Of a stretch of 64,000 nt of DNA, positions 40,538-49,276 are shown one piece after another. Where the stretch lies: positions 496,001 to 560,000 of the forward strand of contig NZ_JANHAU010000001.1 of assembly GCF_024464185.1 (NCBI RefSeq), read 5' to 3'. The position numbers and the translations under genes are program-made. The notes under the pieces are model-generated. The model was not told the DNA's origin, did no database searches, and worked only from the letters and a program-made list of their open reading frames with translations. The first letter of the stretch is position 1, and every line of letters starts with the position of its first letter. The DNA comes from Haloarchaeobius salinus (GTDB lineage Archaea > Halobacteriota > Halobacteria > Halobacteriales > Natrialbaceae).

Positions 40538-40688
40538 CGTTCGAACGTTCGCCGGCCAGCGGAATAAACTCCGTCACTGGTTCTCATGGCCCGGGGACGA
40601 GCCCCGTAGCCGGCCGGCTCCGGTCTCCTGGCACCTCCTGTCCGACTCCGGGAAGACTTACGGCATCCGGCGCGAAGCTCCGACCAAC

Positions 40689-41537
40689 GTGACCGACATC
40701 CTCCTGACGAACGACGACGGCATCGACGGCGACGGGCTGGCCGCCCTCCGCGAGGAACTCCTCGACATCGGCGACGTGACGGTGGTCGCGCCCGCCGACA
40801 ACCAGTCCGGCGTGGGGCGGAAACGCTCGCGGTACACGACCCGCGAGTCCCACGACTGGGGCTACGCCATCGCGGGCACGCCCGCCGACTGCGTAGCCTA
40901 CGCCCTCCGGGGGCTGGACCGCGAGTTCGACCTCGTGGTCTCCGGCTGCAACCACGGGCCGAACATGGGCTCGTACGTGCTCGGGCGCTCGGGCACCGTC
41001 GGCGCGGCGGTCGAGGCGGCCTACCTCGGGACGCCTGCCATCGCCGTCTCCGCGTACCACAACGTCGAGTTCTTCACCCACCCCGCCGAGGAGTTCGACT
41101 TCTCCGAGCCGACCCGTGTCGCGGGCGAGCTCACCAGGGCCGCGCTCGACGCGGACGTGTTCGACGCGGTCGACATCCTGAACGTGAACGCGCCGTGTGA
41201 CGCCACGGACCCGCGGCTCCGGGTGACCCATCCGCACGACGACTTCGACGTGCGCGTCGAGCACCGCAGCGTCGAGGAGGCCGAGGTCGAGGACCTGCCG
41301 GTGGACGTCGAGCCGGACGACGAGCTCGTCGCACTCAACGACAAGTTCTGGCCGCACGTCGAGAACTGGGAGAACCCGCTGACCGACGCCGACGAGGTGC
41401 GGGACCGCTACCCCGTCGGGAGCGACCGCCGCGCCGTCGTCGACGGCGAGGTGAGCGTCTCGCCGCTGACCGCGCCGCACGAGGCCGCACACCACGAGAA
41501 GCTCGACGCGATCGTCGAACAGCTGAACCTGGCCTGA
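40689..41537 (+). CDS. surE: 5'/3'-nucleotidase SurE
   Basis: The 282-residue SurE homologue dephosphorylates nucleoside monophosphates. The metal site is DILLTNDDG (Asp8/Asp9 region), followed by AP.DNQSGVG with Ser and Asn near 42 and SGCNHGPNMGSYVLGRSGTVGAAVEA near 88-112. The GTG at 40689 gives the standard N-terminus VTDILLTNDDGIDG, and the upstream frame is not protein-like. Confidence 0.93.
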   Translation: MTDILLTNDDGIDGDGLAALREELLDIGDVTVVAPADNQSGVGRKRSRYTTRESHDWGYAIAGTPADCVAYALRGLDREFDLVVSGCNHGPNMGSYVLGRSGTVGAAVEAAYLGTPAIAVSAYHNVEFFTHPAEEFDFSEPTRVAGELTRAALDADVFDAVDILNVNAPCDATDPRLRVTHPHDDFDVRVEHRSVEEAEVEDLPVDVEPDDELVALNDKFWPHVENWENPLTDADEVRDRYPVGSDRRAVVDGEVSVSPLTAPHEAAHHEKLDAIVEQLNLA

Positions 41538-41628
41538 CAGGTCATGGGCCGCCCGGCCGGGTGAGGAGGTGGTGATGGCCGTTGAGAGGGCGGAAAGTGA
41601 TAGCCGTCGGGGAGAAACCCGAGTAAAC

Positions 41629-41638
41629 TATTTTAATG
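41629..41638 (+). promoter_or_regulatory. TATA box of the importer operon
   Basis: TATTTTAATG lies 20-29 nt before the ATG at 41658. Confidence 0.6.
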
Positions 41639-41657
41639 ATGCGTGTTACCTACGCTC

Positions 41658-42953
41658 ATGGTTGGAAACAGCGATAGGGTCGTCGACCGGAGAACGTTCC
41701 TCAAGATCAGTGGTGCGGGTAGCATCGCAGCGACCGCCGGGTGCCTGGGGCTCGGGGGTGGCGGTGGTGGTGGCGCGATCACCATCGGCCAGCCGGCGGC
41801 ACAGACCGGTCAGTGGGACTTCCTGCAGCCAGGCGTCTCGAAGGCGACCGACGTGGCGCTGCAGGGTATCAACGACGCCGGCGGACCGCTCGACCGCGAA
41901 CTCACCCTCGAACGGTCGGACACCTCGGTGAACCCACAGCAGGCACGCACCGTCGTCACGCAGCTCACGGAGAACGAGGACGCCGTCGCGGTGCTCGGGC
42001 TGTTCTCCAGCGAGCTCGAACCGATGTACGATTTCCTGCAGGAGCAACAGGTCCCGGTGGTCACGCCGTGGCCGGGGTCGAACTTCCTCGACACCCGTGG
42101 CGGCGACCACGGCACGCCCGAGGACGTGAGCGACGACGAGTGGATCTGGCGGACCGTCATCAGCGACACCGTCCACACCGCCGGGGCGGCACTGCGGTCG
42201 CTCGACCAGGGCCACGACACCATGGGCATCATCAACGGCACCACCTCCGGGGCACGTAGCTGGGTGGGCGGGTTCCGGAGCGCCTACGAGGCCAACGGCG
42301 GCACCGTCGCCGAACAGGTCGAGGTGGCCCAGGGCGAGTCGAACTACCAGTCAGCGCTCGAACGGCTGTTCCAGGCCGACTTCAGTGCGTTCGCGGTGAG
42401 CCTCCCGCTGGAGGACGCCATCACGCTCCTGAGCGACTGGGCCGACGGCGGCTATGGCCGTCAGCCCGTGCTCTCGGACCCGCTCTCGCAGAACGAGCTC
42501 GCCAACCAGGTCGGCAGCGACCTGAACGGTGCGTGGGCGGCCAGCCCCGGCGAGTCCGGCCCGAACTACGGCACCTTCGAGAGCGCGTACAGCAGCGGCG
42601 AGGGCGACGCCGAGATCAACGCCTGGACGCCGCCCGCGTGGGACGCGATCCAGGTCACCGCCCTCGCCATCGAACGCGCCGGCGAGGCGACGCCCGAGGC
42701 CATCGAGCAGAACCTCGGCCCCGTCTCGCGCGGCTCCGGCACCGAGGTCGCGGACTTCGCCGAGGGGAAGGAGGCGCTGGCCAACGGCGACGAGATCAAG
42801 TACATGGGTGCCGCCACGCCCGTGACGTTCACCCAGTTCGGCAACGTCGTCGGCTCGGTCGTCATCAACGAGGTCCAGGACGGGGCGTTCGGGCAGGTCG
42901 AGACCATCCCGGCGGAGGACCTCCGCGAGTTCGTGCCGGAGGGCGAGTACTGA
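41658..42953 (+). CDS. Branched-chain amino-acid-type ABC substrate-binding lipoprotein
   Basis: The 431-residue protein has a twin-arginine signal (DRRTFLKISGAG), the lipobox TAGC with mature Cys about 29, a poly-Gly linker and then a LivJ-type periplasmic-binding fold with GVLGLFSSEL-like and PVVTPWPGS segments. It captures a ligand, perhaps an amino acid, amide or urea, and passes it to the LivHM permease below. It heads a five-gene operon with four-base overlaps after the second gene. Confidence 0.92.
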   Translation: MVGNSDRVVDRRTFLKISGAGSIAATAGCLGLGGGGGGGAITIGQPAAQTGQWDFLQPGVSKATDVALQGINDAGGPLDRELTLERSDTSVNPQQARTVVTQLTENEDAVAVLGLFSSELEPMYDFLQEQQVPVVTPWPGSNFLDTRGGDHGTPEDVSDDEWIWRTVISDTVHTAGAALRSLDQGHDTMGIINGTTSGARSWVGGFRSAYEANGGTVAEQVEVAQGESNYQSALERLFQADFSAFAVSLPLEDAITLLSDWADGGYGRQPVLSDPLSQNELANQVGSDLNGAWAASPGESGPNYGTFESAYSSGEGDAEINAWTPPAWDAIQVTALAIERAGEATPEAIEQNLGPVSRGSGTEVADFAEGKEALANGDEIKYMGAATPVTFTQFGNVVGSVVINEVQDGAFGQVETIPAEDLREFVPEGEY

Positions 42954-42956
42954 TAG

Positions 42957-43871
42957 ATGGGGCTCGCACAGAACCTCATCTTCGGGCTCGTCACGGGCTC
43001 GTACATCGCCATCGCGGCCATCGGGTTCACGCTCATCTACGGCATCGTGAACATGATCAACTTCGCGTACGGCGAGTACCTCACCATCGGGGCGTTCATC
43101 GGCCTCCTCTCGGCCGGCGCACTCCCCCTGCCGCTGCCCGTGTCGGTGGTCGTCGCGATGGTCGGCGGCGGCATCGCCAGCATCCTGCTCGCGAAGCTGT
43201 TCTTCACGCCCATCAACCACACCGGCCCCATCCCGATGCTGCTGACGTCCATCGGGCTCGGCCTCGTGCTCCGCAACGCCATCCGGCTCGTCGCGGGCCG
43301 CAGCGCCCGGTACTACGACACCGAGACGACGACCTGGCAGTTCCGGAACGTGCCCGACCTCTCGGTCGGCCCCGTCGACCTGCTCGGGGGCTTCTTCGTG
43401 ACCTCCCAGCAGCTCATCGTCGTCGGCTGTGCGCTCGGCGTGTTCCTCGTCCTGCACACCGTCCTGACCCGGACCGACGTGGGCATCGCGATGCGTGCGA
43501 TGAGCGACGACGAGGCACTGGCACGCGTCAGGGGCATCGATACCCAGCTCATCAGGAACAGCGTCTGGGTGCTCGCAGGGATGCTCGCCGGACTCTCGGG
43601 CGTGCTGCTGGGCATCCAGACGAACGTCAGCGTCACGACGGGGTTCAGTCAGATCCTCCAGATCCTGTCGGCCGCCATCCTCGGCGGCGCGGGGAGTCCC
43701 TACGGGGCGATCGCCGGCGCGTACATCATCGGCGTCGCGCTCGCGCTCTCGACTGCGTTCCTGCCCTCGTCGATGACGGGCATCTCCTCGGCCATCGCCT
43801 TCGCCATCCTCGTCGTCGTCCTGCTCGTCAAGCCCAGCGGCATCGCCGGCGCGGAGGTGCGTGAGGCGTGA
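42957..43871 (+). CDS. LivH-type ABC permease
   Basis: The 304-residue membrane permease has about eight helices and the LivH signature GFTLIYGIVNMINFAYGEY near 22-40. The cytoplasmic coupling loop AMSDDEALARVRGID lies near 181-195. It forms the translocation pore with the next gene product. The start is 3 nt after the binding-protein stop, and its stop overlaps the GTG of livM. Confidence 0.92.
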   Translation: MGLAQNLIFGLVTGSYIAIAAIGFTLIYGIVNMINFAYGEYLTIGAFIGLLSAGALPLPLPVSVVVAMVGGGIASILLAKLFFTPINHTGPIPMLLTSIGLGLVLRNAIRLVAGRSARYYDTETTTWQFRNVPDLSVGPVDLLGGFFVTSQQLIVVGCALGVFLVLHTVLTRTDVGIAMRAMSDDEALARVRGIDTQLIRNSVWVLAGMLAGLSGVLLGIQTNVSVTTGFSQILQILSAAILGGAGSPYGAIAGAYIIGVALALSTAFLPSSMTGISSAIAFAILVVVLLVKPSGIAGAEVREA

Positions 43872-44911
43872 GCGTCCGCGACTCCCTGCCGGCCCACGAC
43901 TCCGACACCGCGCTGGTGCTCAGCGTCGTGGCCGTCGTCCTCGGACTCGCCATCGCGTTCACGCCCGTCACGGCGACGATCCCGGGCGACCTCTACGTGT
44001 TCTTCGAGGTCGGCATCCTGTTCGTCGTCTACGGCATCCTCGTGCTGGGGCTCGACCTCCAGTACGGCCACACCGGCCTCGTCAACTTCGGCCACGTCGT
44101 GTTCTTCGCGGCCGGCGCGTACACGATGGCGATGCTCTCGGCGGTCGACTCGTTCGAGGGCATCGCGCTCGGCTACCCGTGGCCGCTCGGGGTCGTCGCC
44201 GCCGTGCTCGTCGCCGGACTGCTCGGCGCGTTCGTCGGAGCCACGTCGCTGCGGCTGCGCGGGGACTTCCTCGCCATCGCGACGCTCGCCACCGCCGAGA
44301 TCTTCCACACGCTGTTCATCAACTTCACCGACGTCTTCGGCGGGACGACCGGCATCTTCGGCATCCCGACGCCGCTGGGCGACGTCGCTGGCACCCGCGA
44401 CGCGACGCTCGTGGCGACGCTGCTGGTGTTCGGCGGCCTCACCGCGTTGACGTTCGCCATCGTCGCACGGCTCACCGAGGCACCCTACGGTCGGGTGTTG
44501 CGCGCCATCCGCGCCGACGAGCTGGTGACCCGGGCCGTCGGCAAGTCGACGTTCCGGTACAAGATGGAGTCGTTCGTCTACGGTGCCGCACTCGCGGGCT
44601 TCGCGGGTGCCATCTTCGCGATGTACAACGGTGCCATCTCGCCGGACTTCTTCGAACTGCAGGTGACGGTGACCATCTGGATCGGGATGCTGCTCGGCGG
44701 CGCGTCGAACCACCGCGCGGTGCTCGGCGGCCTCGGCATCATCATGGGCCTGCGGCTGTTCTCGCGGTTCGCCCAGGGCTCTGCGCCCGTCACCGCCGGC
44801 GAGTTCGCGTCCATCCGGCTCATCGTGGTCGGGCTCATCCTCATCCTCGTCATCAGGTACCGGCCGGCCGGCATCTGGGGCGACGAACGCGAGCTGGAGG
44901 TGGACTCGTGA
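43868..44911 (+). CDS. LivM-type ABC permease
   Basis: The 347-residue permease has the LivM marker LDLQYGHTGLVNFGHVVFFAAGAY near 59-82 and the coupling loop RAIRADELVTRAVGK near 215-229. The GTG start at 43868 overlaps the livH stop by four bases and the gene ends overlapping livG. About nine helices are predicted. Confidence 0.92.
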   Translation: MSVRDSLPAHDSDTALVLSVVAVVLGLAIAFTPVTATIPGDLYVFFEVGILFVVYGILVLGLDLQYGHTGLVNFGHVVFFAAGAYTMAMLSAVDSFEGIALGYPWPLGVVAAVLVAGLLGAFVGATSLRLRGDFLAIATLATAEIFHTLFINFTDVFGGTTGIFGIPTPLGDVAGTRDATLVATLLVFGGLTALTFAIVARLTEAPYGRVLRAIRADELVTRAVGKSTFRYKMESFVYGAALAGFAGAIFAMYNGAISPDFFELQVTVTIWIGMLLGGASNHRAVLGGLGIIMGLRLFSRFAQGSAPVTAGEFASIRLIVVGLILILVIRYRPAGIWGDERELEVDS

Positions 44912-45663
44912 GCCTGCTCGACGTCGACGGCCTCGTCAAGGAGTTCGGCGGCCTCGTGGCCATCGACGACCTCTCGCTCTCGGTCGACGAGGGCGAGCTC
45001 GTCGGCGTCATGGGACCCAACGGCGCGGGCAAGTCGACGTTCTTCAACTGCGTGAGCGGCGTCGTCCAGCCCGACGGCGGCACCGTCCGCTTCGACGGTC
45101 GCGACGTCACCGGGGCGGAAACCGAGGTGCTCGCCCGCGACGGGCTGGTCCGGACGTTCCAGCACACCCGCCAGCTCGACACGATGACGGTGCGGGAGAA
45201 CGTCCGCCTGGCCGCGCCCGGCCAGCCCGGCGAGCAGCCGGTCGCCGCGCTGCTTCGCACCAGCGCCATGCAGGATATCGAGGCCAGGGTGGCCGAGCGC
45301 GCCGACGAGCTCATCGAGACGTTCGAGCTCACGCGGCTCGCCGACGAGTACGCGAGCAGCCTCTCGGGCGGCCAGCGAAAGCTGCTCGAGCTCGCCCGCG
45401 TGCTGATGCTGGAGCCCGACCTGCTCCTGCTCGACGAGCCGTTCGCCGGCGTGAACCCCACGCTCACGAACGAGATCGCCGACCACATCCGCGGTCTGAA
45501 CGACGACGGGATGACCGTCGTCGTCATCGAGCACGAACTGGAGACGCTGACCGACCTCGTCGACCGACTGGTCGTGCTCCAGCAGGGCCGCCTGCTGGTC
45601 GAGGGCGAGCCCGAGGCCGTACTGAACGACGAACGCGTCATCGACGCCTACCTTGGATCATGA
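44908..45663 (+). CDS. LivG-type ABC ATPase
   Basis: The 251-residue ATPase has Walker A GPNGAGKS at 36-43, the LSGGQRKLLELAR signature near 151 and Walker B LLLLDEPFAGVN near 171. The C-terminal VIEHELETLTDLVDRL is typical of LivG. The GTG start overlaps the livM stop by four bases, and the end overlaps livF. It energises the HM permease with LivF. Confidence 0.92.
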   Translation: MSLLDVDGLVKEFGGLVAIDDLSLSVDEGELVGVMGPNGAGKSTFFNCVSGVVQPDGGTVRFDGRDVTGAETEVLARDGLVRTFQHTRQLDTMTVRENVRLAAPGQPGEQPVAALLRTSAMQDIEARVAERADELIETFELTRLADEYASSLSGGQRKLLELARVLMLEPDLLLLDEPFAGVNPTLTNEIADHIRGLNDDGMTVVVIEHELETLTDLVDRLVVLQQGRLLVEGEPEAVLNDERVIDAYLGS

Positions 45664-46424
45664 ACGACGCAACGACGCTCGACGACGACACGCCGGACGA
45701 CACCCGTAGCACGCGGGGCGACCACCTGCTCGACGTGACCGACCTCGACGCGGGCTACGGCGACCTGCAGGTGCTCACCGACGTGGACATGCACGTCGAC
45801 GAGGGTGAGTACGTCGCCATCGTCGGCCCGAACGGAGCCGGGAAATCGACCCTGATGAAGTCCGTGTTCGGCCTCGCGGACCGCATGGGCGGACGGATAA
45901 CGTTCGACGGCATCGACATCACCGACTTCCCCCCGGAGGAGGTCATCGAGGTCGGGATGAGCTACGTCCCCCAGAGCGAGAACGTGTTCCCGTCGCTCAC
46001 CGTCGCGGAGAACCTCCGCATCGGCGCGTACATCCTCGACGAGGTGCCCGAGGAACGCAGGCAGGCGGTGTTCGACCGCTTCCCCGTCCTCGAGGAGCGC
46101 GGCGACCAGAACGCCGGCACGCTCTCGGGCGGCCAGCAGCAGATGCTCGCCATGGGCGCGGCGCTCATGCTCGACCCCGAACTGCTCCTGCTCGACGAGC
46201 CCTCCGCCGGGCTCGCACCCGACCTCGTCGAGGAGATGTTCGACCGCATCGACGAGGTGAACGCCGCCGGCACGTCGGTGCTGATGGTGGAGCAGAACGC
46301 GAAGGAGGCGCTCCGGCGCTGCGACCGCGGCTACGTGCTCGCACAGGGCGAGAACCGCTACGAGGGCCCCGGCGACGACCTGCTGGACGACGACGAGGTC
46401 AGACGGCAGTTCCTCGGCGGGTGA
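45660..46424 (+). CDS. LivF-type ABC ATPase
   Basis: The 254-residue ATPase has Walker A GPNGAGKS at 56-63, LSGGQQQMLAMGAAL near 155 and LLLLDEPSAGLAP near 175, and ends with VEQNAKEALRRCDRGYVL, the LivF marker. An N-terminal acidic extension of about 20 residues precedes the fold. The ATG within ATGA at 45660 couples it to livG. It is the last gene of the importer operon. Confidence 0.92.
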   Translation: MNDATTLDDDTPDDTRSTRGDHLLDVTDLDAGYGDLQVLTDVDMHVDEGEYVAIVGPNGAGKSTLMKSVFGLADRMGGRITFDGIDITDFPPEEVIEVGMSYVPQSENVFPSLTVAENLRIGAYILDEVPEERRQAVFDRFPVLEERGDQNAGTLSGGQQQMLAMGAALMLDPELLLLDEPSAGLAPDLVEEMFDRIDEVNAAGTSVLMVEQNAKEALRRCDRGYVLAQGENRYEGPGDDLLDDDEVRRQFLGG

Positions 46425-46513
46425 GGCGGACCCGACCGTCGAACGCCGGGCCGGTCCGCGGACCGTCGCGTTGTCCCACCAATTTTTACCCAGACCAGTC
46501 GTACGTCGGACAG

Positions 46514-47812
46514 ATGCCCTCCACACGACGACGACTCCTCGCGACCGTCGGGAGTGCCCTCCTCGGCGGCTGTGTGGGGTTCGACGGCTTCGGGTCCGGT
46601 CGCGGAGACCCACCCGTGCCGGCCCTGACGGAACCCGATGACTGGGCGATGCCCGACTACGACGCCGGGAACACGCGTTCGCCGCCGGGGTACGCCGCGC
46701 CCGACGATCTCGATACAGCCGCCGACTGGACGGTCGAGTTCACCGAGATCGAACCGGACGACGTCGCCGGCCCCGTGGTCGCCGACGGGGTCGCGTACGT
46801 CGCACTGGCGGGCCGCCGGCGAGGACGGGAGGCGGAACGGCTCGTCGCGCTCGACGCCCGGACCGGCGACGAACGCTGGCGGGTTTCGGGACCGGGCGGC
46901 AGGGACGCGTCTCCGCCGGTCGTCTCGGGGGAGACCGTCTTCTGGCTCACGTCTGCCGGGGAGCTACGCGCGCTGCATCCCACCGACGGGTCTACCCGGT
47001 GGACACGCGACGTGCGGAACCACAGTCGCCAGGTCCCGGCGCACGGACTCGTCCTGACGGTGCGGGGGAGCCACTCGAACCCCCGCCTGGCAGCCATCGA
47101 CCCACGGTCCGGGACGCCGTACTGGACCAGGAGCGAGGGGGAACGGGGCTGGGACGTCCTCGCGGCCGACGACGACGCGTTCTACGTCAGACTCGGAGCC
47201 GCCACCGACGACCAGCCCGTCGAGTTCCACGCCCTGGACCCGCTGACCGGGGAGAGCCGCTGGTCGACCTCGCGTGTGGAATCGAGGGGTGCGACCGTCC
47301 ACGCTGGAACCGTCTACTGCTCGAGCGGTCGACCCGACGCACGGGAGCTGCTCGCGTTCGATACCGGGCGGCGGGACGCCGAGTGGTCGGAGATACACGA
47401 CCTCCAGCGGACCGACGACGGCGTCACCACCAACGGTGCACAGAACGTCGCGGCCGTCACCGACGACCTGCTCCTGCTCCACTACGACTTCCACGGCGCG
47501 ACACACGACCGCATCGAGGCCCGTGACCCCGACACCGGCGACGCGCTGTGGACTGTCGCGGGGACCGGCGACGACCCGGTGTTGTACGCCCCGCCCGTCG
47601 TCGCCGGGAACCGGGTGTACCTCGTCCAGTGGCGCTACGACGACGCGGGAGACACCGACAGCACGCTTCGCGTCCTCGACCGGGACGGCGGTGACGAACT
47701 GACGCGCCTCGACCTGCCCGAACCGACCGTCACGGCCCCCGTCGTCGCGGACGGTCGGCTGTTCCTCCGGACGGAGCCGACTGCTCGCAGTGCCGGGATC
47801 AGCGTGCTGTAG
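46514..47812 (+). CDS. PQQ-like beta-propeller lipoprotein
   Basis: The 432-residue protein starts MPSTRRRLLATVGSALLGGCVG, a twin-arginine-like signal with the lipobox LGGC. The mature part holds repeated tryptophan-docking motifs (DARTGDERWRV, HPTDGSTRWTR, DPLTGESRWST, DPDTGDALWTV), about seven blades of a PQQ/BamB-like propeller. It is probably anchored on the outer face and binds a partner protein; it need not hold PQQ. A AATTTTTACC box lies about 25-30 nt upstream of the ATG and confirms that start. Confidence 0.82.
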   Translation: MPSTRRRLLATVGSALLGGCVGFDGFGSGRGDPPVPALTEPDDWAMPDYDAGNTRSPPGYAAPDDLDTAADWTVEFTEIEPDDVAGPVVADGVAYVALAGRRRGREAERLVALDARTGDERWRVSGPGGRDASPPVVSGETVFWLTSAGELRALHPTDGSTRWTRDVRNHSRQVPAHGLVLTVRGSHSNPRLAAIDPRSGTPYWTRSEGERGWDVLAADDDAFYVRLGAATDDQPVEFHALDPLTGESRWSTSRVESRGATVHAGTVYCSSGRPDARELLAFDTGRRDAEWSEIHDLQRTDDGVTTNGAQNVAAVTDDLLLLHYDFHGATHDRIEARDPDTGDALWTVAGTGDDPVLYAPPVVAGNRVYLVQWRYDDAGDTDSTLRVLDRDGGDELTRLDLPEPTVTAPVVADGRLFLRTEPTARSAGISVL

Positions 47813-47820
47813 CTGTCGCC

Positions 47821-48795
47821 TCAGAACGACTGCTCGATCCCGATTCCCTCCTCGGTCGCCGACTCGTACACCGCCGCAGCCGCCGCCGCGTCGAGCACCG
47901 CGGTCCCGACGCTCTCGACCACCAGAATCTCCTCGTCTGACTCCCGCCCCGCCTCGCCCTCGAACACCGCCGAGAGCGGGATGAGGTCGTCGACGGTCAG
48001 GTCAGTCGCGAGCAGGTCGCCGATTTCGGCGACCTCCTCGGGTACGTCCGCGAAGACGCGGGCGGCGCGGTCGAACACCGCCGGTTCGAGCTCCTGCATC
48101 TCGCCGGTGTACGCGCCGACGGCGACGACGAGCGTGCCCGGCGCGAGCGCGTCGGCGGGGAACACCGGTTCCGGGCTGGTCGTCGCAGTCACGACCACGT
48201 TCGAATCCTCGACCGCTGCCTCCGCGGAGTCGACGGCTTCGGCCGGGATGTCGTGCCCGCGGAGGTCGGCCGCACAGTCGTGCCGGGAGTCGCTCGGCGA
48301 GTAGACTTTGACCGAGTCGACCGCACAGAGCGCCGCGATAGCGCGGGTCTGCCAGCGCGCCTGCGTGCCCGCCCCGAGCACGCCCACGCGGAGCGGTTCC
48401 GACGCCGCCAGCTCGCGTGCCGCCAGCCCGCCGATACAGCCCGTCCGGGCGTTCGTGATGCGCCCGCCGTTCATGAACGAGACTGGCTCGCCGGTCCGGG
48501 CGTCGGCGAGCACGACCTGCGCGTGGATGGTCGGCAGCCCGCGCTCGGCGTTGCCCTCGTGAACCCCCACGAGCTTCGTCGCGAAGTAGGGCCCGCCGTG
48601 GACGTACGCCGGCATCGCCAGACCCATCCCCAGCGGCTCCGCCCCGTCGAGGCCGGTCCCCACGTCGTAGTGCGGGCGTTCGGGACGTTCGACCTCGCCT
48701 CGGCCCTGCTTCACGAGCGCGTCCTCCACGACGGGCGCGAGCGACCGGAGGTCGACCAGCGACGTGACCTCGTCGTCCGAGAGTACGAGTACCAT
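47821..48795 (-). CDS. Ornithine cyclodeaminase / mu-crystallin family protein
   Basis: The 324-residue NAD(P)-binding enzyme of the ornithine cyclodeaminase/alanine dehydrogenase family has an N-terminal half with ATKLVGVHEGNAERGLPTIHAQVVL, the segment FMNGGRITNARTG near 106-118 and a Rossmann motif VLGAGTQA near 139-146. Substrates in this family vary (ornithine, alanine, ketimines), so the reaction is not fixed. It is convergent with the beta-propeller gene, with 8 nt between their stops. Confidence 0.87.
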   Translation of the reverse strand: MVLVLSDDEVTSLVDLRSLAPVVEDALVKQGRGEVERPERPHYDVGTGLDGAEPLGMGLAMPAYVHGGPYFATKLVGVHEGNAERGLPTIHAQVVLADARTGEPVSFMNGGRITNARTGCIGGLAARELAASEPLRVGVLGAGTQARWQTRAIAALCAVDSVKVYSPSDSRHDCAADLRGHDIPAEAVDSAEAAVEDSNVVVTATTSPEPVFPADALAPGTLVVAVGAYTGEMQELEPAVFDRAARVFADVPEEVAEIGDLLATDLTVDDLIPLSAVFEGEAGRESDEEILVVESVGTAVLDAAAAAAVYESATEEGIGIEQSF

Positions 48796-48870
48796 GTCGG
48801 GGAGTGGCCGGGTGTCGTGTTAACTGTTTGTGGCGGGCCCGACGGTGATCGACCGACCGGTTGCATTGCT

Positions 48871-49230
48871 CCCCGAGAAACCGGCAGGGCGCGCGGTTGG
48901 CGAGACCGCGAGCGCAGCGAGCGTGTCTCGCCGACACTCGCGCGAGGTCTTCGGGAGCGTGCGACCGAAGGCTTGCGAGAGCTTGCTCTCGCAGTGGACG
49001 AGGAGCGCAGCTTGCGAGCATCGGTCACGAAACGCTTGCGTTTCGTGAGCACGCCGGAAATCTCTGATTTCCGGAGATGCAGGAGGCTGGGGAGGTTCGA
49101 GGGCGGTCGCGGTGCGGGGTGGGACTGAAAGGGGCGAGCTTCTCGGCGAACCCGGAGCCCGCAAGCACCGCAGGCACGAGGAGCACAGCGCGGCTCCCGG
49201 GAGCCGAGAAGCTCGGGGCTTTCTGGCTGT
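48871..49230 (+). repeat. Structured dispersed repeat, family 1, copy 2
   Basis: The same frame as copy 1, in the plus orientation: GGTTGGCGAGAC...GTCTCGCC hairpin, GCAGGAGGCTGGGGAGG, CTGAAAG-GGG, 13-bp stem arm 49134-49146, a loop with CGAACC, GCAAG and ACCGCAGG, the matching arm 49202-49214, then GGG-CTTTC-TGGCTGTT. An inner stem GGAGCC/GGCTCC replaces GGAC/GTCC of copy 1. It is about 100 bp longer than copy 1 owing to the hairpin array at 48974-49073. No protein is encoded. Confidence 0.75.
48974..49073 (+). repeat. Array of three perfect tiny-loop hairpins inside copy 2
   Basis: GCGAGAGC-TT-GCTCTCGC (48974-48991), CACGAAACGC-TT-GCGTTTCGTG (49025-49046) and CCGGAAATC-TCT-GATTTCCGG (49053-49073) are perfect stems of 8, 10 and 9 bp with 2-3-nt loops. 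They are absent from copy 1 and have unrelated stem sequences. Confidence 0.8.
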
Positions 49231-49276
49231 TAGCGACTCCATCGAGCCTACAACCAGTACTCGAACACCATCTAGC

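Larger units (their letters stand above)
48796..49276. other. Gene-free stretch with a structured repeat
   Basis: No credible gene lies between the start of the cyclodeaminase gene and the end of the methyltransferase gene. The stretch is filled by family 1 copy 2 (48871-49230) with its extra hairpin array. The flanks (48796-48870, 49231-49276) hold nothing I can identify. Confidence 0.75.

Noticed and set aside
49121-49136. GGACTGAAAGGGG resembles the 3' end of some haloarchaeal CRISPR repeats.
   Set aside because: It occurs once per element, with no regular spacing, no spacers and no cas genes.
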